Assembly: GCF_000564855.1 (NCBI RefSeq)
Contig: NZ_AYXG01000231.1
Coordinates: 1 to 61,652, forward strand
Direction of reading: 5' to 3'
Source: Actinokineospora spheciospongiae
Lineage (GTDB): Bacteria; Actinomycetota; Actinomycetes; Mycobacteriales; Pseudonocardiaceae
Length of the DNA stretch: 61,652 nt
Shown here: in pieces, positions 25,680-33,089 of the stretch
How the letters are laid out: each line of letters starts with the position of its first letter
Numbering within the stretch: position 1 is the first letter of the stretch
Translations under genes and position numbers: made by a program
Notes under the pieces: generated by a model
The model's database searches: none
Told to the model about the DNA's origin: nothing
Seen by the model: the letters and a program-made list of their open reading frames with translations, nothing else

Positions 25680-26348
25680 TCAGCCGGTGCCCGTCAGCCG
25701 GTCGCGGGCCTCGGCGAGGTCGGTCAGGTGGGTGGCGAAGCCGCCGGTGCAGCGGGACGTGCGGCGGGCGCTGGTGACCACCGGGGCGGTGTCGGGGTGC
25801 ACGACGCGGAACCCGGCTGCGCGCAGGTGCTCGACGAGGCGGACGTCCTCGTGCACCGGCAGCGCGGGGAAGCCGCCGACGGCGAGGTAGGCCTCGGCGG
25901 TGAAGGCCAGGTTGGCGCCGTGGACGTGGCCGCGCTCGCGGGAGTACCTGGCGCGGTAGAGGTGCGGCAGCCAGGCGGGCCAGGCCGTCCAGTCCAGGAC
26001 GTCCACCTCGCCCGCCACCACGTCCGCGCGCTGGGCGAGCTGGTCGGTGAACCAGGTGCGGGGGACCCGGGTGTCGGCGTCGGTGGTGGCGAGCCAGCGG
26101 CCGGGGCGGGCGACCGTGGCGAAGCCCGCCGCCCTGGCCGCGCCGACGTTGCGGGCCGAGACGGTCACGACCGTGGCGCCCGCGGCCTCGGCCACGGCGG
26201 CGGTGTCGTCGCGGCAGGAGTCGGCGACGACGGTGACGTGGACCGGCAGCGGCGCGCGGGCGGCGGCGTCGGCGAGGGCGGCCAGGCAGTCCGGCAGGTG
26301 CTCGCGCTCGTCGTGGGCGGGGACCACGACCTCGATCCCGGTCAGCAC
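25680..26348 (-). CDS. Family 2 glycosyltransferase
   Basis: 222 aa. N-terminal IEVVVPAHDEREHLPDCLAAL, then VVADSCRDDTAAVA and the metal motif TTDADTRVP (DAD), a GT-A fold with DxD. Residues such as HGANLAFTAEAYLAVGG and HEDVRLVEHLR complete the acceptor site. Last gene of a five-gene operon, overlapping the methyltransferase stop by 7 nt; GTG start. No membrane segment. Sugar donor unknown. Confidence 0.85.
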   Translation of the reverse strand: MLTGIEVVVPAHDEREHLPDCLAALADAAARAPLPVHVTVVADSCRDDTAAVAEAAGATVVTVSARNVGAARAAGFATVARPGRWLATTDADTRVPRTWFTDQLAQRADVVAGEVDVLDWTAWPAWLPHLYRARYSRERGHVHGANLAFTAEAYLAVGGFPALPVHEDVRLVEHLRAAGFRVVHPDTAPVVTSARRTSRCTGGFATHLTDLAEARDRLTGTG

Positions 26349-26935
26349 AGGCCCTCCCGGGTGGCGACCGATCCCGGCTGCCGGGTCAGCACGTCGAGGC
26401 GGAAGTCCGGTTCGAGGTGCCCGACCTGCCGGTGCAGCGGGGAATCGGCCAGGAAGGCCCGGTGCACGGTGTCGCCGTCGGCCGGGTAGTCGGCGACCGG
26501 GTGGCGCCAGTGCACGAGGACCAGCTCCCCGTCCCTGGCCAGCGAGCCGACGGCGAGGTCGACCAGGCGCCGCAGGTCAGTCGCGTCGAGGTAGTAGCCG
26601 ACCTCGGACAGCACCACCAGGTCGTGCTCGCCCGGCGGCCAGTCCCCCGGCACCTGACCGGCGTCGACCACGACGTTGTCCGGGGTGCCCGCGGCGGCCT
26701 GGGCGCGGGCGGTGGGGTCGAGGTCCCAGGCCAGCACCCGGTCGCAGCGCTGGGCCAGGGCGGCGGTCAGCACGCCGACCGAGCAGCCGGGTTCGAACGC
26801 CGACCGGTAGCGCGGGCGGGTCAGCGCGGCCAGGGTGAGCGCGTACTTGCGCTGCTCGTACCAGCGGGAGCGGAACCCCCACGGGTCCGGGTCGGCCGCG
26901 TACTGGGCGGTGAAGTAGTCGGGTCCGAGGCTCAC
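26342..26935 (-). CDS. SAM-dependent methyltransferase (NodS-like)
   Basis: 197 aa. Motif I is AFEPGCSVGVLTAALAQRCDRVLAWDLD, the SAM-binding loop, with LVVLSEVGYYLDATDLRRLV as motif III region. The opening DYFTAQYAADPDPWGFRSRWYEQRKY is typical of the NodS-like group. GTG 26935 overlaps the deacetylase stop (GTGA). In other bacteria this type is found fused to PIG-L deacetylases, matching the neighbour here, which suggests successive deacetylation and N-methylation of an amino sugar. That order is inference. Confidence 0.85.
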   Translation of the reverse strand: MSLGPDYFTAQYAADPDPWGFRSRWYEQRKYALTLAALTRPRYRSAFEPGCSVGVLTAALAQRCDRVLAWDLDPTARAQAAAGTPDNVVVDAGQVPGDWPPGEHDLVVLSEVGYYLDATDLRRLVDLAVGSLARDGELVLVHWRHPVADYPADGDTVHRAFLADSPLHRQVGHLEPDFRLDVLTRQPGSVATREGLC

Positions 26936-27636
26936 CCGAACACCACTTCGAAGTCGCGGGTGAGCCTGCGCAGCACCGGGGGCGGCAGGATCGCCGGGTC
27001 GGGGCCGAGCGGGTTCACCTGGCTGGCGAACTCCGCGACCGCCGCCCGCTTGGCCGCGGCCACCTCCGGCGGCAGGTCGACCCGCAGCGCGGAGGACCAG
27101 GGCACGCGCTCGTCCCCCGGGGTGGACCAGTGCCACGTCCACACCGGGTACTCCAGCAACCGGGCCCCGGTGCGGGCGCACGCGCGGGCCGCGGCCCGGC
27201 CGACGGCCTCGTGGTCGGGGTGCCCGTCGCCGCGCCAGGTGGCCAGGCAGCGGGCGCCGGGGCGCAGCACCCGGGCGATCAGCGGCACGAGCGCGTCCTC
27301 GTCGATGTTCCCGTCGGGCATCCCGATCCGGTCGACCCGCGCGGCGACGCCGAGGGTGGCCAGGGCGGCGGCGGTCTCCTGGCGGCGGACGGCGGCGAGT
27401 TCGGGCTTGGTGTAAACGGTGGTGGTCGGGTGCGACGCCTCGCCGTCGGTGACCGCGATGAGGCGCACTCCGCGGGCGAGCCGGAGCAGGCCACCGACCC
27501 CCAGGACCTCGTCGTCCGGGTGCGGGGCGACCACCACGACCGGGCTCTCCGGGTTCGGCAGCGGGGGCAGGGCACCCAGCACGGGCCACGCCCGCCAAGT
27601 GCTCTCGTCGGTCCCCGTGCCCTCGATTTCGATCAC
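26932..27636 (-). CDS. PIG-L family N-acetylglucosaminyl deacetylase
   Basis: 234 aa. The zinc motif AxPHPDDE is present (VVVVAPHPDDEVLGVGGLL), and the third ligand lies in GDGHPDHEAVGRAA, as in MshB/BshB enzymes. These remove acetyl groups from GlcNAc moieties. GTG 27636 overlaps the upstream stop (GTGA). Likely soluble. It precedes the methyltransferase. Confidence 0.9.
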   Translation of the reverse strand: MIEIEGTGTDESTWRAWPVLGALPPLPNPESPVVVVAPHPDDEVLGVGGLLRLARGVRLIAVTDGEASHPTTTVYTKPELAAVRRQETAAALATLGVAARVDRIGMPDGNIDEDALVPLIARVLRPGARCLATWRGDGHPDHEAVGRAAARACARTGARLLEYPVWTWHWSTPGDERVPWSSALRVDLPPEVAAAKRAAVAEFASQVNPLGPDPAILPPPVLRRLTRDFEVVFG

Positions 27637-28541
27637 GGTCGGGTTCCCAGTTCTCCGAGGCGGGCGAGGTCGCGTTCGGCGTGGCTCTGCCGCAGGTAGA
27701 CGGTGAGGTCGGCGACGCGGCGGCCGTGCGCGGCGTCGGCGCAGAGCGGTCCGGCGCCGGTGGCCCGGCCGACGTGGTCGAGCACGCCGGTGGCCACCCG
27801 CTCGACCGCGGCGCGGACCCGCAGCGCCAGCCGCTCCGCGTCGGCCTTGGGCGCGGCGTCGACCGCGCGGGCCGCGTCGGCGAGGACGGCGTCCCCGGTG
27901 CTGAGCAGTTCGTCGACCGCGCCGAGGTGGGCGAGCTGGTGCGGGTCGTGGTCGGCCCGGTCGAACAGCGGTCGGGCCACCCCGCGGGCGCCGCCGAGCC
28001 ACACCGCGGCGACACCGATGCCGCCGTGCCAGAAGCCGGGTCGGTCGAGGTAGGCGCCGGGGTCGCCGACCGGGCGGGCCGGGGTGGCGGCGAAGCGGAC
28101 GGTGCCGCTGTCGCTGGCCGCCATGCCGGTCGCCGCCCAGGTGTCGGGCAGCGGCGCGGCGTCGGCGGTGCGGACGTGGAAGAGCGCCTGGCCACCGGGC
28201 GTCTGCGCGGTGACCAGGGCGTCGGTGAGCGTGTGCGCGCCGGAGCACCACGGCCGGTCGCCGCTGACGCGCCAACCGTTGTGGTCGTGGTCGGCGGTGA
28301 GCGAGCGGGGCGCGGCCGCCCAGACCCCCCAGTACTCCCCCGGCGCGGCCTGCTCACCGGTCAACTCGGCGAGGATGGCCGCCGCGTCGGCGTGCCCCTC
28401 GGCGAGCCGGGCGGCGGCCAGGTCGACCGCGCCGAACGCGGTCAACCCGGCCCACCGCTCGGCGGTGCCACCGCCACCGGGCAGCGGCAGGTCCGCGTGG
28501 CCCTCGTCGACCCACGCGCGGAACTGCTCGGCGGCGTCCAC
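27633..28541 (-). CDS. Acyl-CoA dehydrogenase-like protein
   Basis: 302 aa, shorter than typical acyl-CoA dehydrogenases (about 380). DHNGWRVSGDRPWCSGAHTLTDALVTA matches the middle beta domain, followed by MAASDSGTVRFAATPARPVG. The C-terminal helical part ends TVYLRQSHAERDLARLGEL. The usual catalytic Glu cannot be located with confidence, so it may be a repurposed member. GTG 28541 lies one base after the SRPBCC stop. Operon member. Confidence 0.65.
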   Translation of the reverse strand: MDAAEQFRAWVDEGHADLPLPGGGGTAERWAGLTAFGAVDLAAARLAEGHADAAAILAELTGEQAAPGEYWGVWAAAPRSLTADHDHNGWRVSGDRPWCSGAHTLTDALVTAQTPGGQALFHVRTADAAPLPDTWAATGMAASDSGTVRFAATPARPVGDPGAYLDRPGFWHGGIGVAAVWLGGARGVARPLFDRADHDPHQLAHLGAVDELLSTGDAVLADAARAVDAAPKADAERLALRVRAAVERVATGVLDHVGRATGAGPLCADAAHGRRVADLTVYLRQSHAERDLARLGELGTRP

Positions 28542-28542
28542 G

Positions 28543-28983
28543 TCAGCGCCGCTCGATGACCGCCTTGAACTCGGCGGCCGCGCGTTCGACCTTCTTCTGC
28601 GGGTCGGCGAACAGGGACGCGACGGCCTCGCCCAGCTTGCCCGCCGGGGGCTCGTACTCCAGGCTGATCTCCACCCCGGTGCGGCTGTTGCCCTTGTCGT
28701 CGAAGCGCACGACGCCGGAGTTCTTCACGTCCGGGTCGGAGCCCTCGACCGTCGCCCAAGCGATCTTGTGCGGCGCCTCGTCGTCGACGATGTCGGCTTC
28801 CCAGGTCAGCGTCTTGCCCAGCGGCCCGTCGACCGTCCACACGGTACGGTGGTCGGCCCCGTCCTTCGACTTCACCTCGCGCACGTCGGACATGATCTGC
28901 GGCAGCTTGGTCAGCGACCGCCACCAGTCGTAGCACGCCTGTGCGGGCGCTTCCACCTCGATGTAGTGCGCAACGGCTCCCAT
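28543..28983 (-). CDS. SRPBCC family (START-like) protein
   Basis: 146 aa. HYIEVEAPAQACYDWWRSLTKLPQIMSDVREV, then LTWEADIVDDEAPHKIAW and RTGVEISLEYEPPAGKLG are the polyketide-cyclase/dehydrase-type SRPBCC fold, which binds hydrophobic ligands. ATG 28983 is preceded by AGAGGACC. First gene of the five-gene operon reading leftward, 1 nt before the next. Function unknown; it may be a ligand-binding helper. Confidence 0.8.
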   Translation of the reverse strand: MGAVAHYIEVEAPAQACYDWWRSLTKLPQIMSDVREVKSKDGADHRTVWTVDGPLGKTLTWEADIVDDEAPHKIAWATVEGSDPDVKNSGVVRFDDKGNSRTGVEISLEYEPPAGKLGEAVASLFADPQKKVERAAAEFKAVIERR

Positions 28984-29269
28984 AACACCGGTCCTCTCAC
29001 AAAGTTCGGGTCGTCGGACTGCGAATACCCGCCCCCACGCGGCGCAACCGTCGGACCGCCGACGGCCAACGTCACACACCACACCGGTTTGAGACCGGGC
29101 AGCGGGCGCAAACGCCCGGGCAATTCCTGTATGGACGCAAGAATTGTCCTTCCCGGCAGCCGAAGGCGCGCGAGCCTACACAGCGCCATTTCCCCGCGCA
29201 GGGTGAAAACCGGAGTGGGTGACCAGGCGAACACATTTGGTAACGGAATGATCTCGTCTCCCATCCGAC
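28984..29269. other. Intergenic region upstream of fasciclin gene
   Basis: Between the divergent SRPBCC and fasciclin genes, less GC-rich near 29120-29250. I found no reading frame worth calling. An imperfect repeat caattc/gaattg lies near 29125-29147. The SRPBCC operon promoter should be here, but no clear -35/-10 pair was found on that strand. Confidence 0.4.
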
Positions 29270-29296
29270 CCATCCACCCCCGACCCGGGGCCGAAT
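29270..29296 (+). promoter_or_regulatory. SigK-like promoter of the fasciclin gene
   Basis: CCATCC (29270-29275), 15-nt spacer, CCGAAT (29291-29296), 94 nt before the ATG. In Mycobacterium tuberculosis the fasciclin-like mpt70/mpt83 genes are read by sigma factor K from promoters with exactly these two hexamers, as I recall, with a spacer of about 16-17 nt. The match in sequence and gene type is suggestive. No sigK/rskA pair is in the window. Confidence 0.45.
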
Positions 29297-29390
29297 CACC
29301 AGTGTTCTCCCCCTCGGACACACCGAGGATCTGCTGGACGGGACCTCCCGCCCCAGCGGTGCCCTTCCTCAAGCAACGGAGTATGTACAG

Positions 29391-30044
29391 ATGAAGCGCA
29401 GCATTCGCGTCGGCACCACGGTCAGCGGCCTGGCGATCACCGCCCTGCTGGCCTCGGCCTGCGGCAGCTCGGACACCGGTTCCTCGGCGACCACCACCAC
29501 GCAGGCCCCGGCCGCCACCACCACCTCCGCCAGCGCTGCCGCGGACCCCGCCGGCAACCTGGTGGGCCCGGGCTGTGCCGACTACGCCAAGCAGGTCCCC
29601 TCCGGCGCGGGCTCGGTCTCCGGCATGGCCGCCGACCCGGTCGCCACCGCGGCGAGCAACAACCCGCTGCTCACGACCCTGGTCTCCGCCGTCTCCGGCA
29701 AGCTGAACCCGAAGGTCGACCTGGTCTCGACGCTGAACAGCGCCGAGTTCACCGTCTTCGCGCCGGTCGACTCGGCCTTCGCCAAGATCCCGGCGGCCAC
29801 CATCGAGACGCTCAAGACCGATGACGCCCTGCTGACCAAGATCCTGACCTACCACGTGATCCCCGGCCAGATCTCCCCGGACAAGATCGCGGGCGAGCAG
29901 ACCAGCGTCGAGAAGGGCAAGGTCACCGTGACCGGCTCGGGCGACTCGCTGAAGGTCAACGACGCCAACGTGATCTGCGGCGGCGTCAAGACCGCGAACG
30001 CCACGGTCTACCTGATCGACACCGTTCTGATGCCGACCTCCTGA
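29391..30044 (+). CDS. Fasciclin-domain lipoprotein (MPT70/MPT83-like)
   Basis: 217 aa. N-terminal signal ends LLASACGSS with lipobox Cys near residue 24, followed by a Thr/Ala/Ser linker. The fasciclin domain runs from about 80 to 217: [18 protein letters not shown], then [14 protein letters not shown] and [23 protein letters not shown] (FAS1 H1 and H2 boxes). Such proteins sit on the outer face of the membrane and mediate adhesion. ATG 29391 follows a CGGAG. The gene is monocistronic, with a terminator. Confidence 0.9.
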   Translation: MKRSIRVGTTVSGLAITALLASACGSSDTGSSATTTTQAPAATTTSASAAADPAGNLVGPGCADYAKQVPSGAGSVSGMAADPVATAASNNPLLTTLVSAVSGKLNPKVDLVSTLNSAEFTVFAPVDSAFAKIPAATIETLKTDDALLTKILTYHVIPGQISPDKIAGEQTSVEKGKVTVTGSGDSLKVNDANVICGGVKTANATVYLIDTVLMPTS

Positions 30045-30155
30045 TCCCGGTCGACGGACCCGGCGCCCAGCGCGCTGAGCAACCCCACCCGGCTGTCGCT
30101 GACAGCTCCGGACTGCGGTAGCCGGGTTCACTCCGTTTCCCGGCGAACGCGGAAA

Positions 30156-30192
30156 CTCGACGCCCGACCCACCACCCGGGTCGGGCGTCGAG
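30156..30192. terminator. Hairpin downstream of fasciclin gene
   Basis: Perfect 15-bp stem: ctcgacgcccgaccc (30156-30170) and gggtcgggcgtcgag (30178-30192), loop of 7 nt, followed by ccctttctcc. It is 111 nt past the fasciclin stop and before the next promoter. Confidence 0.7.
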
Positions 30193-30256
30193 CCCTTTCT
30201 CCACAGTGGACCTTCCCGCCCGGCGCGGAGGAGGTCCACCGCCGCGTCCACCGTAC

Positions 30257-30300
30257 TTGCCGATACGGAAAGCACGGCCTACACTTTCCGACATGGAAAG
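30257..30300 (+). promoter_or_regulatory. Leaderless promoter with overlapping operator-like repeats
   Basis: TTGCCG (30257-30262), 17-nt spacer, TACACT (30280-30285), then ATG at 30293, which leaves no room for a ribosome site. Overlapping these are CGGAAAG (30266-30272), CTTTCCG (30284-30290) and GGAAAG (30295-30300). The first two form a 7-bp inverted repeat spaced by 11 nt, and the last two a CTTTCC-N5-GGAAAG inverted repeat across the start codon. The downstream winged-helix protein is the obvious candidate to bind here. Confidence 0.55.
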
Positions 30301-30853
30301 TTCATGGACCCCGCAGCCGGACGAGGCCGCGACCGCGCTCGGCGACGCGCGGCGGTCGCAGGAGGGCCTGGCGGCCCGACTCCGCCTCCCGGGGCTGTTC
30401 TTCGGGTCGATCGCCGTGGCCGTCGCCACGCAGCTCGCCACCACCGCGGTCGGCCTCGCGGTCGGCACCACCTGGTCGCACCTGGTCCTGGCCGCGGGCC
30501 TGCTCGTCTTCTGCGCGGTGGCGGTCGCCCAGCTCACCCGGTTCCGCAACCTCAACGGGGTGTGGATCGCCGGGCTCGCCCACCGGGCCGTGCTCGGCAC
30601 GGCCACCACCGCGTCCCTGTCCTACACCGCGGCCCTGGCGGGTGCCGTCTGGGCGGGCCACCTCGACCTGTGGTGGCTCACCGCCGTCTGCTCCGCCGCG
30701 GGCGGGATCGGCTACGCGCTGGGCGGACGGCGGTGGTTCAGCGCCTACCGCGGCGACCCGGTGGCGCACTCCCGCGCCCAGTCGCGGTGGCAGTTGCTCG
30801 CCTTCGCCACCCTCGCCGCCGCCGGTGTCGTCCTGCTCCTGGCGGCGGCCTGA
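30293..30853 (+). CDS. Integral membrane protein
   Basis: 186 aa with about five hydrophobic helices: FFGSIAVAVATQLATTAVGLAVG, LVLAAGLLVFCAVAVAQL, AGLAHRAVLGTATTASLSY, WWLTAVCSAAGGIGYALGG and LLAFATLAAAGVVLLLAA. No family is recognised with certainty. Its 3' end overlaps the regulator start (ATGA), a common pairing in actinomycetes where the membrane protein and a winged-helix regulator are co-expressed. Leaderless translation is likely. Confidence 0.75.
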   Translation: MESSWTPQPDEAATALGDARRSQEGLAARLRLPGLFFGSIAVAVATQLATTAVGLAVGTTWSHLVLAAGLLVFCAVAVAQLTRFRNLNGVWIAGLAHRAVLGTATTASLSYTAALAGAVWAGHLDLWWLTAVCSAAGGIGYALGGRRWFSAYRGDPVAHSRAQSRWQLLAFATLAAAGVVLLLAAA

Positions 30854-31152
30854 TGGCCGAGTTCGACCCCAACCTGCAATCCCTGCTCCGCTTCAAGCTG
30901 CTCAGCCTGCTCGCCGCCGTCACCGAACTGGAGTTCGCCGCCCTCCGTGACGAACTGCGCGTCAGCGACTCCGTGCTGTCCAAGCAGGTTTCGGCGCTGG
31001 CCGGGATCGACTACGTGCGCAGCAGGAAGGGGGTCCACGCGGGCCGCCGCACCACCTGGATCTCCCTCACCCGCACCGGCCGCCGCGCCCTCACCGAGCA
31101 CATCACCGCCCTGCGCGACACCATCGCCAGGGTCGACCCCCACCTGCGCTGA
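30853..31152 (+). CDS. Winged-helix transcriptional regulator (MarR/PadR-like, HTH_34 type)
   Basis: 99 aa. LLRFKLLSLLAAVTELEFAALRDELRVSDSVLSKQVSALAGIDYVRSRKG is a helix-turn-helix, followed by a wing (RTTWISLTRTGRRAL) and a C-terminal dimerisation helix. It matches the small winged-helix group that follows membrane protein genes. It starts inside the stop of the upstream gene (ATGA), so it is translationally coupled. Probable autorepressor of the repeats at 30266-30300. Confidence 0.82.
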   Translation: MAEFDPNLQSLLRFKLLSLLAAVTELEFAALRDELRVSDSVLSKQVSALAGIDYVRSRKGVHAGRRTTWISLTRTGRRALTEHITALRDTIARVDPHLR

Positions 31153-31157
31153 CGGGG

Positions 31158-31709
31158 CTACAGCAGGTCGTCGTCGCGGAGGCCGTGGCGGACGAGGAGG
31201 ACGGCGAGGGGGCGGGCGGTGCCGCGGACCCGGTCGGCCACCCACTTCTCGAACTCGGCCGGGCTGGTCTCGTCCAGCCGGTCGTGCGGGACGCCGGTGC
31301 GGTCGTCGCCGTGGCGGTACTCGGTCCAGGTCGTGGTCAGCACCCGCCTGGCGTAGTCCTCCGGGCGGTGGCGGAAGCGGTGGCGGAACGCCTCGTCGCC
31401 GGGCTGGGCGGCCATGTCACCGTTGGCGAGCAGGTAGAAGCCCTCCGACAGGACCCAGCCGCGCCAGTTGCGGACCAGCAGCGAGAAGCGCACGACCGTG
31501 CCCAGGCCCGGTGAGCCCGCGGCCCTGAGCACGGCCCGGGTGTCGCGGATCGCCTCGACGAGCCGGTCCCGCCCCCGGTTCCAGGTGTCGAGGTTGGCCG
31601 CCCGCAGCGACTCGGCCCTGGCCCGCCGCAGGCTCGCCACGTCCCGTTCGACCGGCGCGACCCGGAACGTCTCCTCGGGACCGCCCGTGCGGAGCCAGTC
31701 GTCTGTCAC
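31158..31709 (-). CDS. Hypothetical protein, charged and Arg-rich
   Basis: 183 aa with no signal peptide or membrane helix. Notable text: SLRRARAESLRAANLDTWNRGRDRLVEAIRDTRAVLRAAG, VVRFSLLVRNWRGWVLSEGFYLLANGD, and DETSPAEFEKWVADRVRG. I do not recognise the family. GTG 31709 is a choice; a TTG at 31736 gives a slightly longer protein, and neither has a strong ribosome site. The gene is divergent from the FAD monooxygenase and convergent with the regulator (5 nt between stops). Confidence 0.5.
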   Translation of the reverse strand: MTDDWLRTGGPEETFRVAPVERDVASLRRARAESLRAANLDTWNRGRDRLVEAIRDTRAVLRAAGSPGLGTVVRFSLLVRNWRGWVLSEGFYLLANGDMAAQPGDEAFRHRFRHRPEDYARRVLTTTWTEYRHGDDRTGVPHDRLDETSPAEFEKWVADRVRGTARPLAVLLVRHGLRDDDLL

Positions 31710-31807
31710 AAGGCGCAGATCGGTGGGGTGCGGCAACCCGTTACGGGGATCAACGTCACGTCGGCGCCCACCCGGCGGGGTGGGCGGCGGGTGGCCAGGA
31801 TGGGGGC

Positions 31808-33004
31808 ATGGACAACACGCGACCGGTGGTGGTCGTCGGCGGTGGCCCCGGCGGCATGGTGCTGGGGTACCTGCTGGCGCGGGCGGGCGTGCGGACGACC
31901 GTCCTGGAATCGCACGGCGACTTCGCCCGCGAGTTCCGCGGCGACTCGCTGCACCCGTACACGCTGGAGCTGTTCGACCAGCTCGGCCTCGCCGACGACC
32001 TGCTGGCCCTCGCGCACCACCCGGCCCGCTCGTTCCGGTTCCACACCCCGCACGGCCCGCTGACCGTGGCCGACTACGCGAAGGTGCGCAGCCGGTTCCC
32101 GTACGTGGCGCTGATGCCGCAGTCGCGGTTCCTCACCTTCCTGGCCGAGCGGGCCGCCGAACTGCCCGCGTTCGACCTGCGCACGCACACCCGCGTCATC
32201 GACCTCCTCCGCGACGACGCGGGCGCGGTGACCGGCGTCCGACACCGGGGCGGCGAGGTCGAGGCCCGGCTCGTGGTCGCCACCGACGGCCGGTTCTCCG
32301 CGGTCCGCAAGCTCGCCGACCTCCCCGCCGCGAACCTCGGCGCCACCACGGACCTGCTGTGGTTCCGCCTGCCCCGGCTCCCCACCGACCCCCCGGACGC
32401 CGACGTCGACCTGTACTTCGGCCGCGACCACTACCTCGGCCTGCTCGGCGGCACCGACACCTGGCAGGTCGGCTACAGCCTCCCCAAGGGCGGTTACCAG
32501 GCCACCCGGGCGGCGGGCCTGGAACCGATCCGCGCCTCGGTCGCCCAGCAGATCCCCTGGCTGGCCGACCGCGTCCCGGCGCTGACCGACTTCGCCCAGA
32601 CCACCCTGCTCTCGGTCGACATCAGCCGGGTCGACCGCTGGCACCGCCCCGGCCTGCTCCTCCTCGGCGACGCCGCGCACGTCATCTCCCCGGTGGGCGG
32701 CAACGGCATCCTGATGGCGGTGCAGGACGCCGTGGCCGCCGCGAACCGGCTCGTCCCCGCCCTGACCTCGGGCACCCTCGACGAAACCGTGCTGGCAACC
32801 ATCCAGGCCGACCGCGAACCGGCGATCCGGCAGGTGCAGGCCCAACAGGTCCGCATCGAGCAGCGCACCGCCCGGGCCCGCGACCGCGGCAAGCCGATCA
32901 CCCCGCCGCGCTTCCTGCGGGTCGTCACCGCGATCCCCGGGGTGCGCGCCCGCGCGGCCAGGGCCAACGCCTACGGCCCCAACCCACCCCGGCTCACGGT
33001 CTGA
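31808..33004 (+). CDS. FAD-dependent monooxygenase (aromatic hydroxylase-like)
   Basis: 398 aa. N-terminal dinucleotide fold VVVVGGGPGGMVLGYLLARAGVRTTVLESHG, a DG motif (VVATDGRFSAVRKLA) and the FAD ribityl-binding GD motif (LLLGDAAHVISPVGGNGILMAVQDAV). This is the para-hydroxybenzoate hydroxylase architecture, one protein with NAD(P)H. Substrate unknown; such enzymes hydroxylate aromatics or decorate natural products. ATG 31808 follows AGGATGGGGGC. Divergent from the hypothetical gene, so the two may share a promoter region. Confidence 0.88.
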   Translation: MDNTRPVVVVGGGPGGMVLGYLLARAGVRTTVLESHGDFAREFRGDSLHPYTLELFDQLGLADDLLALAHHPARSFRFHTPHGPLTVADYAKVRSRFPYVALMPQSRFLTFLAERAAELPAFDLRTHTRVIDLLRDDAGAVTGVRHRGGEVEARLVVATDGRFSAVRKLADLPAANLGATTDLLWFRLPRLPTDPPDADVDLYFGRDHYLGLLGGTDTWQVGYSLPKGGYQATRAAGLEPIRASVAQQIPWLADRVPALTDFAQTTLLSVDISRVDRWHRPGLLLLGDAAHVISPVGGNGILMAVQDAVAAANRLVPALTSGTLDETVLATIQADREPAIRQVQAQQVRIEQRTARARDRGKPITPPRFLRVVTAIPGVRARAARANAYGPNPPRLTV

Positions 33005-33089
33005 CAGCAGGCGCGACGCGACCGGAGCCGATCGTCGGTGCCCGAGCGCTCCGCCGTGCGACCATGGGCGCCCACCGGAGGGGGTACGG

